The position numbers were made by a program, and so were the translations under genes. A stretch of 10,591 nt of DNA from Physocladia obscura (lineage: Eukaryota; Chytridiomycota; Chytridiomycetes; Chytridiales; Chytriomycetaceae): assembly GCA_027596945.1 (NCBI GenBank), contig JADGJH010001340.1:1-10591 (forward strand). The letters are read 5' to 3'. This document shows positions 1-9,639 of the stretch, in pieces; within the stretch, counting starts at the first letter, position 1, and each line of letters begins with the position of its first letter. Under the pieces are notes generated by a model. The model was given only the letters and a program-made list of their open reading frames with translations, was not told the origin of the DNA and ran no database searches.

Positions 1-1458
1 CTCTTAAAAAATTGACAGTCAAAAAAAAAAGAACTTACATTGTCTTTCTCTGGATCAAATTTCCCACCAAAATTTGAAACTGGCATCACCTTGAATTCTT
101 GAAGAAGAGGTCGTGGAACTCGTGTGAATCGTCTGCAAAATTAAATAATAAGACAGAGAGCAAGAGCCACAGAAAAAAAAGAGAAAATAAAAAATAAAAA
201 ATCGAAGGAAGAAACCAAAACATAACTCGTTTTCAAGTTGATTGGGATCCGCCATCAGCTTTTGTCTTTTTGTCTCAGATGCATCAAATGATACAAACTT
301 CGTGCCGCTCTTTTTGTAATCATGCGATCTTCCAAGGATAGGTCTCATCCATTTTTCCAGCAGTTCGTTAACAATCTTCAACGCAGAAGGTGATGTGCGA
401 TCGCACTTGGAATAAAACATGACAACGCGTCCGATTTTGCTTTCACGCAAATGCTCAGTATTGATGGGCATTTTCATTAGAGCTTCGAACATCGACATTT
501 GAATATCCAAATTTGGAAGTGAACCATCAGACTTCAATGGTTCAAGCCTGGATAAAATTTGATGGTTGGCGTGAAAAAAATTAAAAATAAATTATAGAGG
601 AACTGCACCACAGCTTCATTCCATCCAGAATATTGTTGTCCAAAAATTGGTCGTAAAGATGTGTTTTAGATAACTGCACCGAAACTTTCGGAAGCAATTT
701 AATTTTAGCAATTGCAGGTTGTTGTAGTCGATTGAATTCATGGTCGGCACTCGCAGCTTCTCTCATTTTTTCAACAAGGTTGACAATCATCTCATCGATT
801 TCCTGGAATAAGGAATAAATGGTTGTGGAATGAGTGGTGGATCATATTACTGGATCATCTCCGTCGATCTTTTTTGGTCTCTTTGTCTTTAAACGGCTTA
901 AAGCTTCTTCAAAGTCATTCGCGACTTGTTTTTTTGCAGCTGTTTGAGGTTGCTTAAAACAAGAAATGCTATATATTGATGTACAAAAACAAACCTGCTT
1001 CTGGATCCAGAGGCTCATCATTCCCAATTTCATTATCTCCTTCGCCGGCCTTCTCGCCGCGCTTCGAAGCCTTTTTTTTTGAGGTTCGGCTAAAAATACA
1101 TGCTAAGTTTTTATGTCATGCAATAAAATTATCACACTCACGAAACCGAAGTCGAAGTCACGCTTTCGGCGCCCTCCTTCTTTTTGAACTTTGGCAGCGG
1201 AGTGGGGGCCGGCACGTTTATTTCATCATCCGATGAAAATGCAAGGTCGTTTTCATTCTCGTCTAGATCTGAATCGCCACCAAAAATATCGTCCAATGTT
1301 ATGTTTTTATCGATCAGAACCGGTATAGGAGCAGCAGCAGTCGCATCCGTTCCGTTGCTGTTGCTACCATCGCTGATGTTGCTATTGTTTGCTCCAGGCA
1401 TCGCTTCCAGATTCACATCGTTCACATCAAGTGGTGGCAGTGACTCAAAGTCTTCCAT
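1..1458 (-). CDS. IWS1: IWS1/SPN1 transcription elongation factor, 3' end outside window
   Basis: IWS1 (yeast Spn1) binds Spt6 and RNA polymerase II in the nucleus and helps elongation, histone handling and mRNA processing. Exons on the minus strand: 1458..1142, 1089..995, 939..851, 802..609, 547..227, 132..39, then an intron from 38 (a possible acceptor leaves only bases 2..1). These join in frame to 370 codons. Introns are 52, 55, 48, 61 and 94 nt. Residues 1-165 are acidic and low in complexity, as usual for the family, then basic KTKRPKK. Residues about 198-300 are the TFIIS N-terminal (LW-type) domain, with KIKLLPKV, FLDNNILDGMKLW, LPNLDIQ, MPINTEHLRESKIGRVVMFY and KWMRPI, all very close to known Iws1. 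The ATG at 1458 opens the acidic tail only 33 bp after the LEO1 stop. A basic C-terminal end is missing because the window ends. The identification is firm; the last intron is uncertain. Confidence 0.93.
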
Positions 1459-1491
1459 TTTCGAACAAAAGGTGACATTTCATTTCAATCT
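1459..1491. other. 33-bp LEO1-IWS1 spacer
   Basis: This is the whole gap between the LEO1 stop codon and the IWS1 start codon, both on the minus strand. It is too short to hold a separate 3' UTR, cleavage site, core promoter and 5' UTR, so transcription signals of the two genes must overlap coding sequence. No AG lies directly before the IWS1 ATG that would suggest a trans-splice acceptor. Confidence 0.9.
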
Positions 1492-1496
1492 TTATT
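1491..1496 (-). terminator. AATAAA poly(A) signal overlapping the LEO1 stop
   Basis: The minus strand reads GAA TAA A, so AATAAA spans the last codon, the stop codon and one base of LEO1. Cleavage 10-30 nt downstream would fall inside the 33-bp spacer or just in IWS1. The hexamer is seen directly; its use is inferred. Confidence 0.45.
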
Positions 1497-3101
1497 CATC
1501 ATCATCTGAATCAATAATGCGGCGTTTTGGTACATATCTTTTTACCGGCTCTGGCGCTGGAGCTTCGTAATCATTTCTGCTGCTTGTTGTATGTATCACG
1601 TTCTTTTTGGACGCCTTGAGCTTCTCTTCGCGTCTAAGTTCCTCCTCAGAATCTGACATATCCTCCTCAATGTCATCGTCTTCAACGAAATCTTCTTCGT
1701 ATCTATCCAAATTGGAACGTCCAACACCACCACCTCCGCTACTCCGCCTATGAGTATTATCATCGTCCGAATAATCGTCGTAACGCCTGTTGCCACCAGA
1801 AGAAGCATACCGTTCCGCCGAAGTTCCATATCGATTATCATACAATAAAGATGTCTTCTGCCTTTCCGTTTTCATTTTTTTGGCCGCTTTCGCCATCTCT
1901 CTCTCCCTGCGCTCTGCCTCGCGGCGCGCAGCAACAGGATCATGGCCGACGGTTGCAAAAAGTTTTGTTCCCGTCTCTTTTTGGTGTTTTTGAGCAATTG
2001 CAGCAGTCATTCTGCGATGGGTTTGTGAATTTTTGCTTGAAGGGACAAACATGACCGTGTTTGTAAGGCGCGCTTGACTTTCGAGGACGCCTTCACGAGT
2101 ATGGTATGCGGCTAAGTAGTGGTGATCTTTGGACATTGATTTGAGTTGGCAGTCAAAAAGTTCGGAGCCAAGAAGGAGAGAAAAGCTTCCATCGCTCCAG
2201 CGGACAATTCGCGCGTTTGAATCTTTGGCTTTTGTGATGGGGTCCTTGTAGCGCCAGCGAATAGTGTTTTCCTGTTTGTTTTTAGATTAGATTCCCGCAA
2301 TATAATTTTTTTTGAGGAAGTTTTACAAGCCGTAGCCTTTTTTCTTCGTCGTTGAGATCTTCCTCTGTTAACGATTTTGAAAATGAAGCCTTGTCAAAAG
2401 GGTTAGGATCAACGGAAAGAAAATTTGGCATCTTGGCCAAGTAGTTGGTAGTGAGCTGTGCGATTTGAAACAAAACAATGGAGTTCAGTATTTCCATGCA
2501 GAAAGTATTCCACAAACCCGTCCAGGTGCAGTAATTTTCGGTAAAGCCATGGAGCCGATAACTTGTTCTTCCTGTTCGTTGTCATTATGCGGAGATTGTT
2601 GTTCGTATTGGTATCTAAGCTCGTCGTTGTCGTTGTCTTCATTGTTGTCACTTTGCTCATTGCTTTTATTTTGTTTCTGATCAGCAAGTATTTGTGAGAA
2701 GTACAGAAACAAGAAAAATACCGGAGGATGTCATTACGCTCATGCTCATGCTCATGCTCACTGCCTTCAACATTTTCCTGTTTATGGCTATTATATTCTC
2801 CGTTCCGGGGATACTGCTCTTGCAGTAGTAGTGGGGGCAAAACAAAGCTGGCCGCCTGTTCATGCTCTTCCAGCGGCACATTATTTGCTTGGTTATCATC
2901 AATATCATCTTTGTTCTCTTCATCCGAGATTTCGCCAAAGAGATCCTCGGCCATTGGGCTTTCACTGCTTTCATAGCCACCGTCATTGCCATTATTGTTG
3001 TAACTGATTACGTCGGTATTCTGTAATCCATTTTCCGTCTCTTTCACGTCATCGCCACCATCGGATGACGAGTTGAAGTCCAGTTCATCATCAGATTGCA
3101 T
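1492..3101 (-). CDS. LEO1: LEO1, Paf1 complex subunit
   Basis: Leo1 is a subunit of the Paf1 complex, which rides on RNA polymerase II and promotes H2B ubiquitination and H3K4/K36 methylation. Exons on the minus strand: 3101..2722, 2662..2518, 2455..2327, 2271..1492, giving 477 aa; introns are 59, 62 and 55 nt. The acidic N-terminus carries the AEDLFG motif (residues 51-56), then an EHEHEHE run. The Leo1 core starts at AKMPNFLSVDPNPFD (about 182-196) and continues with ENTIRWR (219-225), SNARIVRWSDGSFSLLLGSE, the block around THRRMTAAI, and VGHDPVAARREAERRERE. The C-terminus is acidic and ends KRRIIDSDDDE, like other Leo1 proteins. The intron 1 acceptor is inferred: AAAAG ending at 2663, 19 nt beyond a CTGAT branch-like site, gives the acidic frame, whereas the nearer CAG would not. 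The ATG lies 29 bp from the divergent neighbour's ATG. Confidence 0.93.
2738..2760. repeat. GCTCAT hexamer microsatellite in LEO1
   Basis: Nearly four tandem copies of GCTCAT on the plus strand encode alternating Glu-His (EHEHEHE) in the disordered acidic arm of LEO1. Copy-number change here would stay in frame. Confidence 0.85.
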
Positions 3102-3130
3102 CTTTCAACAAAAAAATCCGGAAACAAACA
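3102..3130. promoter_or_regulatory. 29-bp divergent spacer, LEO1 / 3131 gene
   Basis: Only 29 bp separate the start codons of LEO1 (minus) and the large plus-strand gene. The spacer is A-rich with one CCGGA core and no visible TATA box. Any shared promoter must extend into one or both first exons, or the annotated starts are slightly too far upstream. Confidence 0.5.
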
Positions 3131-6100
3131 ATGCTTCATACGTTGTTTGCCGAAACAATCCAGGCCACATCTCAAACGCTGATTCTGACAGGAAGTGATA
3201 CCGTCGAAAAAGTCGACCACCACGAAATACTCGACAGTTTGCTTGATAAACAAAACAATGCGCTCAGCATTTTACTTCAGCATCAACAGCATCAACATCA
3301 GAAAATTCAACAAGAAGGAGATCTGCAACTGGCCTACGAAAGACGCCTCGATGAGCTCGGCAATGTCACAGCAGAAATCACAACATTCGCGAATAAGTTT
3401 TCAGGCGGCGATTCTGACTTGTTCAACAACCAGATCCAACCGTGGCTTGGTCTGCAACTACCATTTTCTCAGACGCCACGTCTTGCCGATGCCGTAACAG
3501 CAATCCATCATTCTTTACCTCATTGGAATCGGGTTTGGTTCAACCTATTTTGATATCTTTTTGCTTAAGTCTTCAAACAGATACTTGACGACTTCTCCTC
3601 AACAAACCAGCTTCTAGACAGTTTTTCTTTAGATTCCTCGAATGAATTTGCCGGTTTTTTAAACACCGTGGAACAATTATCAACTGAATTGGATTTTTTG
3701 AAGGTTGAAAAAAATAAAGGATTTTCAAAGTGAATATGTATATCGAATGCCCATCAATTACCTCTGATCAAGTAAAAATTTCATTGCTTCCGCTGGTATT
3801 TCAACGTGAAACGTCGCTGATGTCACCAAGCCACACTTCTATGGCTTTTGCTTCCGCATCGTCCACAAAGGCCAAAAAAACCAACAAAATTATTCAAAAG
3901 GACGACATAAATCCTGAGTATCTGAAGGGAACAGAATTATGGCCAATGAGCGAAGAATTTAACCTGGGTTTAAAAAAAGATATCGGGGCAGGATGGGTTC
4001 CAATTTATATCAGTTTCTGCAGCCTTGCCGAAAACAGAAATTTTGGTAACAGAAAACTTTCTTTTTTATCCTGATTCAATTTGTCTATCTTTGTATTAAA
4101 ATAATAAATAGAAGATAATAGATACGCTGTAATAACAGATCATTATCTTCACATCACCCAGCCGATTTTCAGAGAAAAGAAAGTCAATTTTCAAACAGCC
4201 TTCCATTATTCAGTTCCACTGAATCGTATTGTGGACTTGCATATGGTTAGAAACAAATCGAAATAAGTTCTTAAATGATCAACTTTTTTGCAGGGCTTTA
4301 AATGTGCCCATTCATTTCAAGAAGTAAGTCATGTGTAAAGTGAGAGCAGATGTAATTAGAAATATTTCAGCCACTTCATCATGTTGCACTCAAATGCCAA
4401 GAAATGACGCTAATAAGACCACCTGGAGTCAAAATTCCTTTGCGTAATTACAGTGTGCAGAATTCAGTTTGTGAGACCAAACACACATTTTTAAAAAATC
4501 AAAGACTGAGAAAGAAAAAGCAACAATTATTCTTAGAACTTCGATGAAAACGTGGGCATTTGCTAAATATTTAAATATAGCTTTGGTCAATTCACATATT
4601 CGAAGCTTATTTATTACTGCGGCGTGTTACAATGATTGCGATGTTGTCAAATTTCAACAACTTGAACGGAACTTGGAGCAAAAAGAACGGCTTAACTTTG
4701 CTCAAAATATTGAATCCCAGCTAAAAGATATTCAAAGCAAAGCTCATATTTTAAAACTTATTTCCGAAATCGGAATTTCTAATCGCGCAGTCAAGAACGT
4801 TTTTTGGAAAGTGAGGCGATTTTTTTGGATATTTTTTTTGAATATATTTTTTCAGTCATTGGTTAGCTACAAGTTTCTGATGGACGAAATCGAATTTTTA
4901 TTCATTATTATAAAAAAATTCGCTGATGCGCAATTGTATCCTCAAAGCAAAAGAACACAAGCCCAACTGGCCGCTCAGGTTGGACTCGAAGAGCAAATTA
5001 GAATAAAACAGCCAGAAGTTATTTCGCAAGCTTGTGTATTATTTGCTATAAGATATTTGCGTAGGTGTATTCAGCTATTGACTATGATGCTTTTTGATAC
5101 AGAGCAAGTACTTTCTCGTGCGAATTTGTTTACATTACTGAGGTTACTGAAGCTCATTATTTTTTTATTTGCTCACTGTTAAATTTGTAGCCCGTATGGA
5201 TTCGGTGACCTTGTTAAAAGTAATTTTTTTTCTTTTTTTTTCTTCTGTTTCTTTATGACAAATTTTCAGTTCTGATTGCTGGATCATCTCTTGAAGCTTT
5301 GATTCGGGGGCCAACTATTCCAGCTTTAAACCAAACAAAACAACATAAACTTCAATTTGAATCAATAAGAGCCAAAACGCATGGACTCACAAGATTATTG
5401 GATGACCTTCATATCCTACAACAATCTAGTATTGCTTCAACACATTCTGACAATGCATCTCTTGCATCTGAAATTTCCCAAACATCGATTCAAGTTCAAC
5501 CTCCACCACCTCCCCCAAGTACTTGGTCATCAATTCCCGTTCGGTTTATGTATGGAACAAAAAGCCGTAATCGAAATACTGCATCGGCATTCGCATCATG
5601 TGCCGATTCAAACACCAATAACGCAGTATCTTCGGCAACAATATTCGACTTGACAACGACTACTAGTACAGCGACAATCTCTGAATCTGGCTCGCGTATT
5701 AATATCAGCAACTCTGTTAGTTCTTTGACAAAATATCAAAGGTCTCGTTCAAATATAACAAAAAGCAATGAATTCATTAAATCGAACGGTAGTTTTCAGT
5801 CACTTAGCGTTGCTGGAAATCAGTACAATATGAATTCAAATCAAGTTTATACTGGAGACTCGGGTCGTAGGGATTTATGGAATGCAAAATGGCATGAAAA
5901 CACAAAATCCGCTTTCATGTTGCAAAAAAAAATTGAGAACGTTGCACAGAGACAACGAAAAATTCAACAAAATCAAATAATGGAAGCCATGACATCGACT
6001 ATAGGTGGTGCCCAAAACAAACCAAAAATACAAATGAAGGTGAAATTTGATTTACTGGATGCAACAACGCTACTGTCTCTACCATTGCCTCCTTTACCAC

Positions 6101-6989
6101 CTGATAGACCTCCAATCCTTGATCCCTGGTTTGAAAATGAAGGAATTGATTCTGAAAATACTGAGTTCACGTTTCAAGCCGCTAATTTACATCAATCTGG
6201 GCACTCAATAGCAAATTTAAATGTCAAAAATAACAGTTTTAGTAATGAATACATTCATTCTCAGGAATTGGAAGTAAGTGACCTTCATCCAAAGCAACCA
6301 TCAGGATCAAACTCAGCGGTGCATTTTAGTTTAAAATTATGCATTGTGGATTGTGCTGTTCTATTGTGGGAGTGTGGATTTGCGGCTCGCTCGGAACCAA
6401 ATGCTTCTCATGAATACAATTTACTGATGAAAAATATATGGGCTGGAAACTCGCAACATCACAAATGTGGGTGGTTTCCAGCAGTTGGTGGAATAAGCTC
6501 TTGCTTTGATTTCGTTATTGCAATTCTTCATCCAAACAGTGGCAACCAATTTCAAAAAAATGACTATGACACACCAAAAAAAATCCCGGAAACTGAAATT
6601 TTCTCCGAAACACTTTCACCACGAGTTCTTTCTGTCTGCTACAGGGTTGTTTTGTTGCTGAACCATATTATATTTGATATTCCTGGCACGCAAGTGGACT
6701 TAAGTTTTTGGAGTAGTGAGTTTAAATTTTTATTGACAATGACTGCTGTTCGAAAACGATTTGCGCATGATGCGCGACCAATTTCACAGGCGATATTGAC
6801 TCAATTCATTCAATTAATTGATGGTTTTTCTAATAAATACTTGAAATCTTGTTATTGTTACCAAATATAGGTTGAGCACAAACAATCTGGAATGTGTTGG
6901 TTGATGGTAGCCTCACATGGCGACTTCGCTCGAAAGTTGAATCTAGTTTCTTCACTATTTCTTTCATTCACTTGGAAAATCAAACATAA
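3131..6989 (+). CDS. Large multi-exon protein with probable PH-like domain, function unknown
   Basis: I do not recognise this gene. Proposed exons: 3131-3532, 3581-3653, 3731-4045, 4115-4245, 4294-4323, 4371-4454, 4505-4810, 4856-5142, 5191-5219, 5270-6823, 6877-6989 (about 1,107 aa; introns 45-77 nt, two exons of only 30 and 29 nt). The exon 2/3 junction is doubtful. Residues 1-150 look helical and Gln/His-rich (HQQHQHQK). Residues about 246-373 resemble a PH fold: GWVPIYISF, then NRYAVITDHYLHI, YSVPLNRIVDL, ATIILRTS and a closing helix around KTWAFAKYLNIAL. A charged helix (about 391-432) could be a coiled coil. After residue 560 come Ser/Asn-rich linkers, a run of six prolines (630-635), the proline-rich LPLPPLPPDRPP (823-834), and a hydrophobic helical C-terminal part. 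A membrane- or phosphoinositide-associated adaptor role is inference. Expression from the 29-bp divergent spacer is implied. Confidence 0.7.
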
Positions 6990-7142
6990 CGCGCATTGTA
7001 TCGAGGGGCATTTTGGAAGTGTTTCAGGTTGCGTCGAGACGATAAACTCCTAAAAAAACACATCAAAATCTCTCTTTTTATTAAAATGAAGGAACGTTAT
7101 TTATTTCTGTTTTTAAAAACGTAATTTCCACAGAGTGATTAT
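6990..7142. other. Spacer between convergent genes
   Basis: This 153-bp AT-rich stretch lies between the stop of the large plus-strand gene and the stop of the minus-strand membrane gene. It must hold both 3' ends. I see one good hexamer, on the minus strand, and no clear AATAAA for the plus-strand gene. Confidence 0.6.
7100..7105 (-). terminator. AATAAA poly(A) signal of the seven-helix gene
   Basis: An AATAAA hexamer on the minus strand lies 38 nt after the stop codon at 7145-7143, a suitable distance for 3' end formation of the membrane-protein gene. Confidence 0.45.
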
Positions 7143-8067
7143 TTAGAATTCATTTGGCGTGCTTCTACGAGTCGAGTGTTGCACACTTTTTTTTCTCTCG
7201 TGAATCCAAAATAACTCTGAATTCACGACGCGAACGTAAACATAATTTTGCAATGAAATGACCACAACATAAAGAAAAGGGTCAACTATTTTTGCAGCAG
7301 CATATACTACCATTGTGTTAACTACAAAAATTATGGCAGTACGTAAAACTATTGAACACTGGTTAATAGAATAAAAGAGATATCACACTCAACTATTTTC
7401 TTTTAAAATAGTTTGCCCGAATTTTGAGGCACTATTTAGAAGTAATCCTCGATTCAAGATCAAAATTGTCGCAGTGCAATAAAAATCAATTACAATATCT
7501 GCCAAATTATACCCCAATCCTGTTAGCAAGGATGGAATGTAAATGCATAGCACAACTTCTTCATCCCATATTCCACCACTTTCCTTCAAATCCCATACTG
7601 TCCAGAGGAATCGATTCAAGGTAAGTAAAATAAGACCATATTTCACCCATTGCTTCCGTCCACAAACTGAGTAAGTCTTGAATGCCATGAAAGAGTCTTT
7701 TAATCGAAAAATTCAGTAATTAAAAAAAAAAACAAAAAAGAAACAGAAAAAAAGACAGAAAGAAAAAAGAACAAGAAAAACCTAAAGCGATGTTCATTAA
7801 GTGGCCGGACGCGTTCATTAAAATATCACCTAATATGCATTGTTGCTCATTCCAAAAAAAACTAATCAAGAACAGGGCTTGAAACCCCACGAACGAGAGA
7901 TTAAAAATAATGATGAAAATCCCAGCGTTGCGAAAAGAGGAATATGACTCTTTGTTTTTCAGCTTCAAAGTTGCAGCAATGAGACCTTGTACTGCTATTT
8001 GCGTGTTGTATCCAGACATTAAGCCGATCGCAAAGTTGTCCAAAACTACTGGTGAAGTGATTGACAT
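7143..8067 (-). CDS. Seven-helix membrane protein, chytrid-type family
   Basis: Exons on the minus strand are 8067..7782, 7696..7394 and 7348..7143; introns of 85 and 45 nt restore one frame of 264 aa. Seven hydrophobic segments are visible in order: near residues 8-35, NAGIFIIIFNLSF onward, DILMNASGHLMNIALDSF, KYGLILLTLNRFLWTVWDL, SLLTGLGYNLADIVIDFY, ILRTAIIFVVNTMVVYAA, and DPFLYVVVISLQNYVYVRV. The tail is short and basic (HERKKSVQHSTRR). The motif set WVKYG...NRFLWTVWDL and GYNLADIVIDFYCT, and the late DPFLY, recall a large uncharacterised seven-helix family that I associate with chytrid fungi; that link is from memory and unverified. A receptor-like role is possible but unproven. The ATG at 8067 is the only start giving helix 1. 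No signal peptide is evident. Exon 2 reads through without an intron, which argues against decay. Confidence 0.75.
7721..7781 (-). other. Long pyrimidine tract inside intron 1 of the seven-helix gene
   Basis: On the minus strand the 85-nt intron starts GTTTTTC and runs about 60 nt almost purely as C and T, before TTACTGA (branch-like) and the AAAAG acceptor at 7697. Fungal introns of this size seldom carry so long a tract near the donor. Confidence 0.6.
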
Positions 8068-8375
8068 GAGTAGATCAATTTTTTTAAAATTTTCTGGAGA
8101 TTATTTCATTAAGCTCTGGCTTTGGAGGCTTTTGACCAACACACAATGGAACCATTGGTAACATAAATTGAATTTGATAAATATTTATGTGTGTATATCA
8201 CCAGTGCACAAGCCACTCGCAAGGAGTCTTTTGCAAGAAGTTTCCTTCCAAAAAGCAATTATATTCATTCTCAGCTTTTATGAATTACAAAGTTTCAACA
8301 TAAAGTGTCTGAAAATGTAATATTTATTTGACTAAAAAAAGATACCTGTGTGTATTTCAGTGAAAACTGTTAACA
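8068..8375. other. Upstream region of the seven-helix gene, no gene seen
   Basis: About 310 bp of AT-rich sequence. It should contain the promoter of the minus-strand membrane gene; a T/A-rich block (TTTTAAAAAAATT on the minus strand) lies about 20 nt before the ATG. The plus-strand reading frame across 7910-8161 is the antisense of that gene's first exon. No coding signal or RNA gene is visible in the remainder. Confidence 0.5.
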
Positions 8376-9062
8376 TCAAACTTTATCATTAATACCCTTC
8401 AGTTCTGAAACAAAAATTTGACAACGAAAACACCAATCTGACAAATAATTTTTCAGCCACTGTAAACCTTTTGCTGTTTCATCGCAACCTTTGATTTCAC
8501 AACACTCCTCCTCTGACAACAGAAATTCAACAGTTTCTATTTTCAATGAAGTTGCTTGTTGAGTGATAAAAAATTGTACAATGCTTTGTCTGATTGAACA
8601 GCATAGTCTTCTTTGTCATACTAATAGTTACAATATAGTACATGTTCATAATTGCTGTGTCTTGTAAGATTTTCCAATAAATCTATTGCCAAATATATTC
8701 ATGTAACTGACTGCTAAGGTTTCTGCCAGATATCTTTAAAGATAAACTCAAGCATAAAACAGTTTTCAGTATCATTTGAAATGGTCAAATCACTATTGAT
8801 CAGCTGGGAACATTTTTCAAAATTGTAAAAAGAAGCAAACCTGTTCTTTGGAACTGGTAATATGAATATTTTAATAAGTTTTCATTTTTAGTAACCTTGT
8901 TAGTCAGTCAAGCAAACAATAGTAATACTTCCATAACTATTACGTTTTTTTGCATTTAAAATTTTTTTGTCTTACTTTGTTTTGGTCCACTCCTTTCAAA
9001 CTTCACAAAATACCTTCATTCATCAATAGCCATTTGTTTGATCCATCCTACATAATTTTCTC
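8376..9062 (-). mobile_element. Decayed Ty1/copia retrotransposon, RT to RNase H remnant
   Basis: No long open frame exists, but minus-strand frames read in succession show the order expected for a copia pol. WIKQM followed by FERSGPKQS (about 9050-8985) resembles the end of the reverse transcriptase palm. A VIVM...LLLF box at about 8945-8918 sits where the YVDD catalytic box belongs, with the motif itself lost. LSLSLKISGRNLSSQLHEY and then KILQDT (about 8750-8660) match the connection segment. DYAVQSDK, then QATSLKIETVEFLLSEEECC and TAKGLQWLKNYLSDW (8608-8440) match copia RNase H, whose family pattern is a KKQ-S-T...EAE...LSE...WL..LL block. The final piece is the longest open stretch, 8579..8376. 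There are several stops and frame changes and no LTR in view. The assignment comes from pattern reading, not a search. Confidence 0.55.
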
Positions 9063-9639
9063 TTTGTCATCACTGCTTTTCATTTTGATTTCACCATTTT
9101 CACATCACTCTTTTTGAGATTTTTCGGTGGGGTTGTTTCAAGGCTTTTATGTTGATTAGGAAGAACTATAAAAGGGACTCTATTTTTAAATAAAAACACA
9201 GATTAAATATTTTAAAATTACAACAATAAGTGTACCCATTTCTTACAAAAAAAAATTGAGTGCCTTTGGAGGAGCAAACTACTCAATAAAAATACCAAGA
9301 AAAGTAAATAATCCTTGTGATATCAGTTTTACAGACTTTCATGATTGCATATTTTTTTTTCTTCATTTTTTCATTTTGTCCAGCCATGTCCACACCTGTC
9401 AACAGAAAAATTTTCCTCACACGGTTCAGAATTAGTTTTGTAAAAATGTGTTACAAACTAGCAACATCTCAGAAACCACTTTTGGCAAACAAAAACATTA
9501 ATACTATACTGCCAAAATTTTGCATAAGGGAAAGTCGTTTTTTTTTCTTTGCTTTTAATTGACTTGAGCATTAATAAAAAGTGAATTAATTCTTTGATAC
9601 AACTTAAATATTTCTTTAATTTAACACAGTGTGATTGCT
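9063..9639. other. AT-rich intergenic stretch, possible further copia debris
   Basis: No supported gene. The minus strand at about 9180-9065 has weak echoes of the upstream reverse transcriptase (FLINIKALKQPHRK), too faint to annotate. Open frames at 9317-9562 (plus) and 9639..9458 (minus, the trailing part of a longer frame) are Lys/Phe-rich and low in complexity, and look like chance. Confidence 0.45.

Noticed and set aside
976..1570. Plus-strand open frames opposite the IWS1 and LEO1 exons
   Set aside because: They are antisense shadows, Ser-rich because the minus strand encodes acidic and Asp/Glu-rich repeats.
2409..3101. One uninterrupted frame through LEO1 exons 1-3
   Set aside because: After 2722 it turns into Thr/Asn/Lys-rich sequence without Leo1 features. 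It is open only because the frames happen to stay free of stops; splicing restores the conserved core.
6274..6329. Consensus-looking intron GTAAGT...TTTTAG inside the large exon
   Set aside because: Removing the 56 nt shifts the frame into a short Cys/Gly-rich stretch ending in a stop, while reading through keeps a long sensible frame.
7198..7228. 8-bp inverted repeat TCGTGAAT/ATTCACGA with a 15-nt loop
   Set aside because: It lies inside the last coding exon of the seven-helix gene, and arms of this length are expected by chance in 10 kb.
9317..9562. 81-codon plus-strand frame
   Set aside because: Phe/Lys low-complexity translation in AT-rich DNA, no splice partners or motifs.
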